A stretch of DNA of 64,000 nt from a virus. The translations under genes and the position numbers were made by a program. The stretch lies in IMG/VR virus record IMGVR_UViG_3300025073_000042, positions 1-64,000 of that record; one strand, 5' to 3'. Shown here piece after piece: positions 23,400-30,927 of the stretch. Position 1 is the first letter of the stretch; each line of letters begins with the position of its first letter. The notes beneath the pieces are model-generated. The model saw nothing but the letters and a program-made list of their open reading frames with translations, searched no databases and was not told the origin of the DNA.

Positions 23400-23599
23400 C
23401 CGCCGAACTGCTTCCGCGCGGCGGGGACGAGGTGTGCGTCGTCTGTGGGGCCTCGGGCTGCGCGGGGCGGCCCTACGCGCGCCCCCGGGTGCTGGCGCTC
23501 ACGCGCGTCGAGCGGCTGTTGGGGGGCGAGTTGCAGCGGGCGGCGGGCCGTGCGTTCGAGGCGACGTGCCCGAGGTGCGGGGCGACGAATCAGCTGTGA
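23351..23599 (+). CDS. Small zinc-ribbon protein, 82 aa
   Basis: It has CVVCGASGCAGR in the middle and CPRCGATNQL at the end, a likely four-Cys zinc ribbon. ATG 23366 is a possible alternative start. It is the last gene before the RNA-rich block at 23.6-24.4 kb. Confidence 0.5.
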   Translation: MGEAGMQPQVHDPPAVTAELLPRGGDEVCVVCGASGCAGRPYARPRVLALTRVERLLGGELQRAAGRAFEATCPRCGATNQL

Positions 23600-23603
23600 T
23601 GGC

Positions 23604-23632
23604 TTGACGCGATAGGGTGTTCGCAGTATGCT
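23604..23632 (+). promoter_or_regulatory. Promoter TTGACG-17-TATGCT
   Basis: -35 at 23604-23609, -10 at 23627-23632, spacing 17. No gene lies between it and the terminator at 23827-23852. Confidence 0.8.
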
Positions 23633-23638
23633 GACCTC

Positions 23639-23858
23639 GCTCGTCCCAGGTAATGACCTCGCGAGGGGTCAGGTGAGCAGCCGCGGTGGGGAATCCGCCC
23701 CGTCCCGGAGCGGCACCCCCGGTCCCGTTTGAGGAGCGTGTACCCGGACTCAATCCCGTGGCCACGGGGAGTTCGGGGGCGCCGGCCATAACCTGGCTAA
23801 ACCCGCCCATGTCTTCACATGGGCTGAAGGCCGCTCCGCGAGGGGCGGCCTTCGCTTT
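23639..23858 (+). ncRNA. Candidate ~220-nt structured noncoding RNA
   Basis: It lies between its own promoter and terminator, with no plausible ORF. CCAGGTAATG (23646-23655) pairs with CATAACCTGG (23787-23796) over 9 of 10 positions as a closing helix. Inside are GACCTC-GCGA-GGGGTC (23655-23670, GNRA loop) and a long hairpin around TCCCGTGGCCACGGGGA (23754-23770). After the closing helix comes GCCCATGT-CTTC-ACATGGGC (23805-23824), then the terminator. I know no matching family. Confidence 0.6.
23827..23852 (+). terminator. Intrinsic terminator hairpin with GCGA loop
   Basis: AAGGCCGCTCC (23827-23837) and GGGGCGGCCTT (23842-23852) form an 11-bp stem (one G-U) on a GCGA tetraloop. A short T-run (CGCTTT) follows. 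Confidence 0.75.
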
Positions 23859-23863
23859 GGGGG

Positions 23864-23892
23864 TTGACATCATCGACGGCTCTAGGTATACT
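23864..23892 (+). promoter_or_regulatory. Promoter TTGACA-17-TATACT
   Basis: Perfect -35 at 23864-23869 and strong -10 at 23887-23892, spacing 17, just after the terminator. It should start an RNA at about 23899-23900 that leads to the gene at 24401. Confidence 0.9.
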
Positions 23893-23899
23893 GAAAGCA

Positions 23900-23994
23900 C
23901 TTCGAGAGCTGTGCGGGTTTTGCGTTTTCGGACAACCTCTTCGGCCCCGGCAGCCCGCGCAGCTCTCGAAGGCAGCGCAAGCAGTCGGGGCCGA
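23900..23994 (+). ncRNA. 5'-terminal interleaved RNA structure (pseudoknot-like)
   Basis: An 18-bp helix pairs 23900-23917 (CTTCGAGAGCTGTGCGGG) with 23954-23971, with one G-U. A 9-nt segment of its loop (TCGGCCCCG, 23941-23949) is perfectly complementary to CGGGGCCGA at 23986-23994. The order A1-B1-A2-B2 is that of an H-type pseudoknot or of two competing helices. A1 begins at the predicted transcript start. Confidence 0.65.
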
Positions 23995-24013
23995 TTTGTG
24001 TTTCAATGAGAGG

Positions 24014-24385
24014 CGAGGCGTGGTACGGTACGGCGGGCTCGGGTTTGGTTGGGCGGGGCAAGGCAGGGCGAGGGTCGTTTGCTATCATCCGCTTCCATTG
24101 GCGTGGTGTGGCCGGGTGATGTGTGTTTTGGTGGGTCCTGGCGGGGTGAGGTTGGGCGAGGCGAGGCGAGGGCTGTAACCGCCATTCTACCTCTTCACGA
24201 GGTGAGGCGCGGTCCGGCTTGGTCCGGCTTGGTAAGGTAGGGTAGGGGTCGTTCGCCATCATCCATCTTCTCACGGTGAGGCAAGGTCAGGTGCGGCAAG
24301 GTCAGGTGAGGTGCGGTCTGGTCTGGTGCGGCAAGGTTTGGTCCGGCGAGGCGAGGCAGGGCGAGGGTCGTACCAATCACATCCC
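24014..24385 (+). repeat. Phased (Y-N-N-G-G) pentamer array with conserved spacers
   Basis: Four tracts of 5-base units run at 24014-24073 (12 units), 24102-24171 (14), 24198-24247 (10) and 24272-24366 (19). Nearly every unit is pyrimidine-N-N-G-G (CGAGG, CAAGG, TCCGG, TCTGG and so on). The phase never slips within a tract. Between tracts lie similar ~25-30-base spacers of the form GAGGGTCGTTTGCTATCATCC, and the last ends at the ribosome site AAGGAGGGA of the 24401 gene. Confidence 0.9.
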
Positions 24386-24400
24386 AAGGAGGGAGCAGAC

Positions 24401-24958
24401 ATGCAGACGTTCAGGGCAAGGATCGAGGGACTGTCGCCGCTGTTGATGCACCGCTTCAGCGAGGAAGCGGAGAAGGCCGTTGAGGAGCAGATCAAGACGA
24501 AGAAGGCCGATCACGGGACACCGGAGGAGGAGGCCGAACGCGCCGCATATCGGATCGACGGCCTGAACAGCGAGCTGTACCTGCCGGGCGAGGCGGTCTA
24601 CCAGTCGCTCGTGAAGGCTGGTGTCGGCTTCGCCGTCCCTGGCGCGCGGGGGAAGACCTACAAGGATTCTGTGAAGGGCATGGTCGTCATCCAGCCGGAG
24701 TGCATTCCGCTCGGCACTGATGAGTACGTCCTCGACTCGCGCCGGGTACGCATCCAGCGCGGAACGTGCATGAGGAAGCGCCCTCGCCTCGATCAGTGGG
24801 CGGCGGAGTTCGAGGTTATGATCTTGGACGAGGAGGCGTTGCCACCTGCGACGCTACTCGCCATCCTGCAGCGCGCCGGTCAGATGGTCGGGGTGCTCGA
24901 CTATCGTCCGCGCTTCGGGCGCTTCCAGGTGACGCTGTGGGAGCAGGTCGCGTCGTAG
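24401..24958 (+). CDS. Conserved phage protein (GLSPLLMHRFSEE family)
   Basis: A 185-aa protein with ARIEGLSPLLMHRFSEEAEK at the N-terminus, a charged GTPEEEAERAAYR loop, LYLPGEAVYQSLVKAG, RVRIQRGTCMRKRPRLDQW and a C-terminal GVLDYRPRFGRFQV. I remember similar proteins in phages and mobile islands, often annotated as hypothetical. The 'G..PLLM..f' and 'G..RP..GRF' ends are reminiscent of RAMP/Cas7-like RNA-binding folds, but this is weak. It follows a ~500-nt structured leader and may bind it. Confidence 0.6.
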   Translation: MQTFRARIEGLSPLLMHRFSEEAEKAVEEQIKTKKADHGTPEEEAERAAYRIDGLNSELYLPGEAVYQSLVKAGVGFAVPGARGKTYKDSVKGMVVIQPECIPLGTDEYVLDSRRVRIQRGTCMRKRPRLDQWAAEFEVMILDEEALPPATLLAILQRAGQMVGVLDYRPRFGRFQVTLWEQVAS

Positions 24959-25030
24959 GTGTTCGATGGTTGCGGCCAAAGCACGGTCGGACGAGACCCG
25001 CATTCGTGCGGGTCTTTCGTCGTCTGGCCC

Positions 25031-25059
25031 TTGACAAGCCTCGCCCGCCTGTGCTAAGA
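25031..25059 (+). promoter_or_regulatory. Promoter TTGACA-17-CTAAGA
   Basis: Perfect -35 at 25031-25036; the -10 (25054-25059) is weak. It would start the structured leader of the gene at 25246. Confidence 0.5.
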
Positions 25060-25062
25060 GAA

Positions 25063-25219
25063 GACCGTCGCACCACAACAGAAGCTCGACGGTCCATCGT
25101 GTGTCGTGCCTGAAACGTTGCCCTCAGCGGGGGCAGCGTCTCGTCGGAGGCCCCGGAGGATCGCCGCGTCAAGCGCGTAGGGCTCAACCCCCTGCGCCTC
25201 GACGTTCGGCGACCCCGGG
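25063..25219 (+). promoter_or_regulatory. Structured leader of the 25246 virion gene
   Basis: GACCGTCG (25063-25070) pairs perfectly with CGACGGTC (25087-25094). Its loop can pair GCAC/CACA (25070-25077) with TGTG/GTGC (25100-25109). A second hairpin pairs ACGTTGCCC with GGGCAGCGT (about 25116-25139). A third pairs GGCCCCGG near 25149 with CCGGGGCC near 25212, enclosing a smaller GCGC hairpin. Confidence 0.5.
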
Positions 25220-25245
25220 GCCGCCGTCATTTCAGGAGGCACGCA

Positions 25246-25746
25246 ATGGACAGCACGGCGCTCCGCCCGAAGATCGCCCCGGTCGGCTTGTTCCGCACCG
25301 TTACCACCGACGACGACACCCAGAACCTGCCCGCCGTGAACACGTTCGCGCGCAACCCCGATGGTGCCTACGACTGGTGCCGGGTCTTCGCGCGCGTCTA
25401 CTTCCACGGCGACGCGGATGCGACGGTCAATCTGCGCTTCGCGACCGGCGTGCAGGACGGGGTGAACGGCGTCTCCTCGTCCGTGGAGCTGAAGGGTTGG
25501 CTCGTCGAGCCCATCGGCGCGTTCGGCGTCGCAGCGGACCTCACGCCGGATACGCCGGTTGTGGCCGACGGCAGCCACCAGCACCAGACGCCCTCGCTGA
25601 CCGAGGGCTGCTACGCGATCGACGTGCCGGTGTACGGCATGGACCTGTGGGTCGCGGTGAGCGGGTTCGCGGGCTACCCGACGGCCTACGATCCCGACTC
25701 GCAGGTAGAGTTGGCCGGGTGCTTCTTCAACAAGGCTGGTACCTGA
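25246..25746 (+). CDS. Putative virion decoration protein, 166 aa
   Basis: AGGAGGCACGCA precedes ATG 25246. The sequence is strand-rich with few charged helices (VGLFRTVTTDDDTQNLPAVN, ADATVNLRFATGVQDG, CYAIDVPVYGMDLWVAVSGF), typical of a small beta-sandwich. It lies just before the protease/scaffold and capsid genes behind its own promoter, which suggests a head decoration or stabilising protein. No family recognised. Confidence 0.45.
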   Translation: MDSTALRPKIAPVGLFRTVTTDDDTQNLPAVNTFARNPDGAYDWCRVFARVYFHGDADATVNLRFATGVQDGVNGVSSSVELKGWLVEPIGAFGVAADLTPDTPVVADGSHQHQTPSLTEGCYAIDVPVYGMDLWVAVSGFAGYPTAYDPDSQVELAGCFFNKAGT

Positions 25747-25868
25747 TAGGCTCGCGGGTCTATCGGCAGGGCCGACCCACCGGCCCATAGAGATGGCCTC
25801 ATGCGATAGAGGCATGATCGGCCTACTCAACTCGTGCGAATGCGCGAGGAGTGGGGGAGCGGTGAACG

Positions 25869-27863
25869 ATGCCCTGGGCGAGCTACGCAGAAGCGAAGCA
25901 GGCGGCACCGGGCTTGGTCTCGGTGCGCCCGAATGCACAGAGCAAACCGCAGCCCGTCAAGAACAAGGCGGCGCTCGACGCGCTGGCCGCGATGTACGAC
26001 GCGGTGCAGGCGCGGGGCGGAGTGGACAATCCGGCGGCCGTCGCGAAGGCGACGTTCGTCAAGGCCTGGCGGCACAATGGCAAGGGCGTTTGGGCGAAGC
26101 ACGTCCCGCTGAGCAAGGAGGTCGCCGTGAGCGAGGTACAGGTTCCGTTCGAGAGTTACGGCCCACTCGTCAAGGCCTACGAAGAGGGCGGCAAGCGGTA
26201 CGTGGTCATCTCTTGCGCGGACGACGGGCCGGACCTACAGAAGGGCGAGGTGCGCGGGCAGCGGACCATCGCCGACGTGATCGATCTGACGTTCCTCGAG
26301 AAGATGGCGCAGGAGAACGTCGCGAAGGCCGTGCCCCTCGTCGCCACGCACGAGGACCCGTTCCAGAACGAGTGCCCGTTGGGCAAGGCGGTGGAGTCCT
26401 GGGTCGAGCCCGCCGGTTCGACGCGCTTCGGGAAGAAGCTGGCGCACAACACCCTCCTGACGAAGTTCGAGCTGACGGACGGCGACCCCCGCACTGAGGT
26501 CCTGTGGAAACAGGGTGCGACGGGTAGCGACGCGCGAGGCACGAGCGTCCACGGCGGCATTACGCGGATCGCCGTCGAGCTGGCGAAGAATGCGGCGGGC
26601 TACGTGCGTCGCATTCTGGACGGGCACGTCGATCACCACGCCGTCCTCGTCCCGGGGCGCGCGGCGAATCCACGCATGGGCATGGTGGCTGCCATGAGCA
26701 AGGCGCTGCAGGAGTCGGGCGCGGAGATCGCCGTGCCGGACGGGCTAGACAAGGCCGAGGTGAAGCTCTGGGGGGGCGATGAGTGCATGACTGGCTACGT
26801 CAAGACCGAAGATGATGCCTACACGGACCCCTGGCCGGTCGGCTCGAGCTTCAACGAGACGATAGCGGCCATTCGGATCAAGGTCGAGGCCCCGCGCCTG
26901 GCCGGCGTCTTCCGGGCCGTCGTGGATCGTATCATCGCGGCTGACGCGGACGACGTGCCGAACAAGGGCGCGGCGCTGGCGAAGGCCGCCGACGAGTACC
27001 AGGCGGCGCTCGACCGGCTGATGGCGCAGGGCGACCTGAGCAAGGCGCAGGCCGACGAACTTGCGGACGAAGCGGCGGCGCTCGTCGAGACCGCCGAGCC
27101 GACGACAGAGACCGACGCACAGACCGCGACGGGCTCGCTCGTCGCAGAAGACGGCGGCACGGCCGCCAAGGAGGCTACACCGATGGCCGAGCAGACGCTG
27201 GAGAAGGCCCTCGACCCGAAGGCGGTTGGGGCCGTGTTCGCGAAGTTCGCCCGAGCGGTCAACCCGCTGCTGAAGTTGATGGGGGGCGGCGACGAAGACG
27301 CGCTGCCCGAGGGGGACGGCGAGGCGACCGTCGAGACGGTCGAGAAGTCGCTGCAGGAGATGGACGCGGGAGCGGGCCGCTTCGCTCTGCTGTCGAAGGG
27401 CTTCATGGCGCAGATGTCGATGGACCCGGCGAGCAAGGCCAAGGCCGACGCGGAATGCCGGATGAACGAAACGGGTCAGACGCCGCACAAGGGTGCGATG
27501 GGCATGGCTCCCGGGGCGATGAGCAAGGAGCAGATCGACGAGTTCGCCGAGGCGCTCAAGGCGCAGGGCTACGTGCTTGCGAAGGCCGAGGCGCCACCGG
27601 TCGTCGCGCCGGTTGTCGCCGATCCCCCCGCCGACGAGATCGAGCGGGTGGCGAAGCTCCTGGCGAACGAGGGGCTGGTCAAGGCGGCCCTCGGCAAGCT
27701 GGATGGCGCGACTCGCGAGGCGCTGAACAAGGCGCTGGGCCCGCAGTCCGCGCAGCCGCCGGCGGATGCCGGGGCCGAGGACCCGTTCGCCGCGCTGAAG
27801 GCGTCGCCCAGGTCGGACGCGGACTTCTACGCGCAGTTCCTGCGGAGCAAGCAGCCGCAGTAG
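25869..27863 (+). CDS. Prohead protease-scaffold fusion with N-terminal ChaB-like segment
   Basis: A 664-aa protein. Residues about 1-80 (YAEAKQAAPG, then AALDALAAMYDAVQARGGVD, AKATFVKAWRHNGKGVW) resemble the short ChaB-like region of phage proteins. About 85-370 look like a prohead serine protease (XkdF/U35-like), with LVATHEDPF as the likely catalytic His region and SVHGGITRIAVEL as the Ser region. The rest is Ala/Glu/Lys-rich helix typical of scaffold, ending ADFYAQFLRSKQPQ. It would shape the prohead, then process it. Confidence 0.65.
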   Translation: MPWASYAEAKQAAPGLVSVRPNAQSKPQPVKNKAALDALAAMYDAVQARGGVDNPAAVAKATFVKAWRHNGKGVWAKHVPLSKEVAVSEVQVPFESYGPLVKAYEEGGKRYVVISCADDGPDLQKGEVRGQRTIADVIDLTFLEKMAQENVAKAVPLVATHEDPFQNECPLGKAVESWVEPAGSTRFGKKLAHNTLLTKFELTDGDPRTEVLWKQGATGSDARGTSVHGGITRIAVELAKNAAGYVRRILDGHVDHHAVLVPGRAANPRMGMVAAMSKALQESGAEIAVPDGLDKAEVKLWGGDECMTGYVKTEDDAYTDPWPVGSSFNETIAAIRIKVEAPRLAGVFRAVVDRIIAADADDVPNKGAALAKAADEYQAALDRLMAQGDLSKAQADELADEAAALVETAEPTTETDAQTATGSLVAEDGGTAAKEATPMAEQTLEKALDPKAVGAVFAKFARAVNPLLKLMGGGDEDALPEGDGEATVETVEKSLQEMDAGAGRFALLSKGFMAQMSMDPASKAKADAECRMNETGQTPHKGAMGMAPGAMSKEQIDEFAEALKAQGYVLAKAEAPPVVAPVVADPPADEIERVAKLLANEGLVKAALGKLDGATREALNKALGPQSAQPPADAGAEDPFAALKASPRSDADFYAQFLRSKQPQ

Positions 27864-27975
27864 CCGTACAGCGGGTCGGACTCACCCTTCGCGGCAACGA
27901 CGCAGCCTGCGACGCAGCAACGACGGTCCCGCGCGGCGGGACGACCCGACACTCGACGCACCTGGAGGGAGACCC

Positions 27976-29382
27976 GTGGACGCAGGCCTCTATGATGCAC
28001 TGCTGAACAAGGCGCTGACCAGCGCCTCCGACTCGGGTGGAGCGTGGCAGGACCACATCTTCAACCCGATCTTGACGGACGCGGCCAAGAAGAAGCGGCC
28101 GATCCTGGAGTACCTCAACATCCGCCCGGCGAACGGCAACCCGCACGTCTTCCGGCGGCGCGACTCGATGCCCTACATGCACTGGCAGGGCGCGGCTGGC
28201 ACGCCGGTCGCGACGCAGAGCGGCGTCTCCGGCCCGTCGGTCAACCTGAAGGTCTGCACGGGCAGTGGCGCCGTGGAGAGCTTCCTCATCTCCACCATCG
28301 GTCCCGACAACTTCGACGTGGCTTTGGCCGAGGTCATGGGCTTCATCGAGGGGACCGCGATGCAGGTGTCGGCCTCGGTGCTGTGGGGCGACGCGGGGCT
28401 GAGTGCCACGGGCGTTGAGACCTCCGGCAACGGGAACATCTACATGCCCCCCGGCCTCGATGCGGACACCGGCATCATGCGGATCAACGGGGCCGGGGCG
28501 GCGCTCACGGATGCGCTGTTCCAGAAGCTGCTGGACACGACCAACGTTGCGGGCATGACCGGCAAGCGGTTCGCGATCATGTCCTCGATGATGGCCTCGC
28601 GCCTGGAGGCTGTCACGCAGTCGCTCGGCGCGCGGTACATGGTCGATGAGGAGGGCCTCTACGGCCGCCGGATCAAGAAGTACCGGGACTGCTACATCCT
28701 GGAGAGCGACCAGACCCGCCCGCGGGCGGTCATGGGCGCGATCTCCTGCGCGGGCAGCGACGGAAGCGGCACGCTCTCGAATGGCACGTACTACTACTAC
28801 GTGGCGCCCGTCACCGCCGAGGGCGAGCAGCTTCGCCAGGCCGCTGAGGCGGACGTCACCCTCGCCGCCGGCACGGCGACGCAGAAGGTGACGATCACCA
28901 TCACCGCCTTCCAGTTCTCCGACACCAACGCGTTGTATGCCGATGCCGTGTACTACAAGATCTATCGCGGCACGGGTACTGGCGCGGAGGTGCTCGTCGC
29001 GACGGTTCCGGCGCTGTCCTACAGCTCGGGCACCGTGAGCGGCGCAGACACGACGCTTGTGGATGACGGCACCGCTGACACGCGCGGCGGCGTGACGGGT
29101 TCGCTGCCGGGCGGTGTGTCCTCGGCCGACGACGAGCTGACTGGTACGGTGACGGCGCCCGAGGAGTGCATCTTCCTCGTGAACGCCGATCCGGCCGACG
29201 GCATCGAGATCGCGGCCAGCGCCAACAAGTCGGCGCAGGCCATCGGCGACAACGACCTGTTCGGCCTCGTGCGCCTGGGCAAGTCGGCGCTCAACGAGCC
29301 GTTCGCGGTGGGGTCGTTCGTCGCTCCGGTCATCAAGCGCGGCGCGTGCCACGGTGTCCTGCGGCGCGTGCTCGCGGCGTAG
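27976..29382 (+). CDS. Major capsid protein with inserted Fn3/Ig-like domain
   Basis: A 468-aa protein after the scaffold gene. The start is GTG 27976 behind TGGAGGGAG. The core (YDALLNKALTSASDSGG, NFDVALAEVMGFIEGTAMQV, FAIMSSMMASRLEAVTQSLG, RYMVDEEGLYGRRIKKYRDC) matches HK97-fold capsid proteins. Between about residues 257 and 375 a beta-rich domain is inserted (GTYYYYVAPVTAEGEQLRQA, AVYYKIYRGTGTGAEVLVAT), which reads like a fibronectin-III-type fold. The capsid sequence resumes with IFLVNADPADGIEIAASANK. Confidence 0.75.
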   Translation: MDAGLYDALLNKALTSASDSGGAWQDHIFNPILTDAAKKKRPILEYLNIRPANGNPHVFRRRDSMPYMHWQGAAGTPVATQSGVSGPSVNLKVCTGSGAVESFLISTIGPDNFDVALAEVMGFIEGTAMQVSASVLWGDAGLSATGVETSGNGNIYMPPGLDADTGIMRINGAGAALTDALFQKLLDTTNVAGMTGKRFAIMSSMMASRLEAVTQSLGARYMVDEEGLYGRRIKKYRDCYILESDQTRPRAVMGAISCAGSDGSGTLSNGTYYYYVAPVTAEGEQLRQAAEADVTLAAGTATQKVTITITAFQFSDTNALYADAVYYKIYRGTGTGAEVLVATVPALSYSSGTVSGADTTLVDDGTADTRGGVTGSLPGGVSSADDELTGTVTAPEECIFLVNADPADGIEIAASANKSAQAIGDNDLFGLVRLGKSALNEPFAVGSFVAPVIKRGACHGVLRRVLAA

Positions 29383-29420
29383 GGTTTCCGGTCCCCCCGA
29401 CCGGCGCCAGCCAGGGCCAG

Positions 29421-29454
29421 GCCCGGAGCCGAGATGTCGGTCTCGGCTCCGGGC
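29421..29454 (+). terminator. 14-bp perfect hairpin after the capsid gene
   Basis: GCCCGGAGCCGAGA (29421-29434) and TCTCGGCTCCGGGC (29441-29454) form a perfect stem with a 6-base loop. No U-tract follows, so it may stabilise the capsid mRNA or attenuate rather than terminate. Confidence 0.6.
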
Positions 29455-29478
29455 ACACATAACAGAGAGGGGCATGAC

Positions 29479-29838
29479 ATGGAACTCGTGTGGCTGCGCA
29501 ACAAGCAAGGCGAGATGAGCGGCACCGTCGCCGTCGGCTTCACCGAAGAGGACCCCATCGGTCAGCCCGGCGGCGGGCTGGCTTATCGGAACTACCAGAT
29601 CAAGTACGACTTCAACGGGACCGACGGAGTAGCGATCATCGGCGTGCCGAAGGAGGCCGTTCCGATGGTCCTCATGATCGGCCCGACCTCGGTTGACATG
29701 AAAGCGCGGTCGCTGCGCACGGCGGGCCGCGCCCCTGACTGCGGGAGCATCTGGGCGGTGTGCGAGAACCAGGCCCCGCCGGCAGCGGTACGCAAGCGCA
29801 GCTTCGTGGAGATCGACGGCGTGAGGCAGACGCTCTGA
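29479..29838 (+). CDS. Small structural protein, 119 aa
   Basis: AACAGAGAGGGGCATGAC precedes ATG 29479. The chain is strand-rich (MELVWLRNKQGEMSGTVAVG, VAIIGVPKEAVPMVLMIG). Position after the capsid gene suggests a head or neck component. The stop overlaps the next start. Confidence 0.45.
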   Translation: MELVWLRNKQGEMSGTVAVGFTEEDPIGQPGGGLAYRNYQIKYDFNGTDGVAIIGVPKEAVPMVLMIGPTSVDMKARSLRTAGRAPDCGSIWAVCENQAPPAAVRKRSFVEIDGVRQTL

Positions 29839-30530
29839 TGGGCAACCTCTGCTCTGAGGCCGACGTGAGGCAGCGTGTCCAACGGTGGGTCCTCGCCGCC
29901 TTCCTGGCGACAGACCTGCAGGACAATGCCGCCTACCTCGTCGGCGCGGGGGGAAGCACGGGACTCGGCCTCATCGTGCGCTGGTCGGCGCAATTCGAGT
30001 TCGATTGTGGGCGCACCATAGACGACGCCAGCGAGACGATCACGCTAGACGGCACGGGGACCAACGAGATCATCCTGCCGAAGAAGTACACGCCCATCAT
30101 CTCCATCTCGGGGATCGTGTACTCCGGAATCGGGACGGCGGTCACGAACTACGGCTACGACGCGGCATCGGGGCGCATCTGGCTGAAGGAGGACATCTTC
30201 ACCCAGTTGACCGACGCCACGCAGTTCGGCGTGCTGCGTCCGGACTTGCCGCGCTGGCCGGCGGGCCGTAGTAACATCACGATCACGCTCAGCTACGGGC
30301 ACGCCTCTATCCCGGTCGTCGTGCGGGGAGCCGTGGCGGATCGTGTCGCGGCGGACGTCCTGATCGAGGATCGGGCTCGCCGCGACCGTGGCTTGACGAG
30401 CAAGGCCCTTGGGGACCGCTCCGAGTCCTACGGGAAGGGCCGCTGGAACGACGAGGTGGACAAGCTGGTGCGGAACTACGAGCAGGCCGTGCGCGGTTAC
30501 ATGAGTCTCGTAACGGCGGGGGTGGCCTAA
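29838..30530 (+). CDS. Head-tail connector protein (putative)
   Basis: A 230-aa protein. The N-terminal helices (CSEADVRQRVQRWVLAAFLA), the strand region (IILPKKYTPIISISGIVYSG) and the C-terminal helix (VVRGAVADRVAADVLIEDRA) match the layout of HK97 gp6/SPP1 gp15-type adaptor proteins, which sit beneath the portal. The place directly after the capsid genes agrees. Confidence 0.5.
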   Translation: MGNLCSEADVRQRVQRWVLAAFLATDLQDNAAYLVGAGGSTGLGLIVRWSAQFEFDCGRTIDDASETITLDGTGTNEIILPKKYTPIISISGIVYSGIGTAVTNYGYDAASGRIWLKEDIFTQLTDATQFGVLRPDLPRWPAGRSNITITLSYGHASIPVVVRGAVADRVAADVLIEDRARRDRGLTSKALGDRSESYGKGRWNDEVDKLVRNYEQAVRGYMSLVTAGVA

Positions 30531-30531
30531 C

Positions 30532-30927
30532 GTGGCGACTGACTGGAGCGGCTACTCGGGCGACTGGCAGTTCGCCGACTGGGAGAACGAGGTCTTGGCG
30601 GTCAGCGCCCGGCCAGCGACGGGCCACACGCTCACGTCGCTGGCGACGGGCGTCGCCGCGAAGGCGGACGGAGAGAAGCAGGGCCTGGGGCTCAGCGGGG
30701 CGGGGACGGCGTTCGGGGCCTATGAGCGGAAGTTCTTCTTCGCGGCGGCGTACCGCAACGCGGCGGGATCGACGCTCAACCCGCGCAGCGATTCGGGAAA
30801 CGACCTGCTGGCGCTGGGCAACGTCCTCACCGACGCGGACGGGCGCGAGTGGGGGATCACGTCGGTCGTCGATCCGGGCGGGGCGGCGGAGCACTACGAA
30901 GTCACGGCCACGAGGCGCATGAGCTGA
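30532..30927 (+). CDS. Head-closure-like protein, 131 aa
   Basis: GTG 30532 follows the connector stop by one base. The small beta-rich protein (EREFFFAA-type core KFFFAAAYRNAAG, then WGITSVVDPGGAAEHYEVTA) fits the stopper/head-closure slot by order. No sequence signature confirms it. Confidence 0.45.
   Translation: MATDWSGYSGDWQFADWENEVLAVSARPATGHTLTSLATGVAAKADGEKQGLGLSGAGTAFGAYERKFFFAAAYRNAAGSTLNPRSDSGNDLLALGNVLTDADGREWGITSVVDPGGAAEHYEVTATRRMS

Noticed and set aside
24014-24385. CRISPR array
   Set aside because: The unit is 5 bp and degenerate. The spacers are similar to each other rather than unique, and no cas genes are visible.
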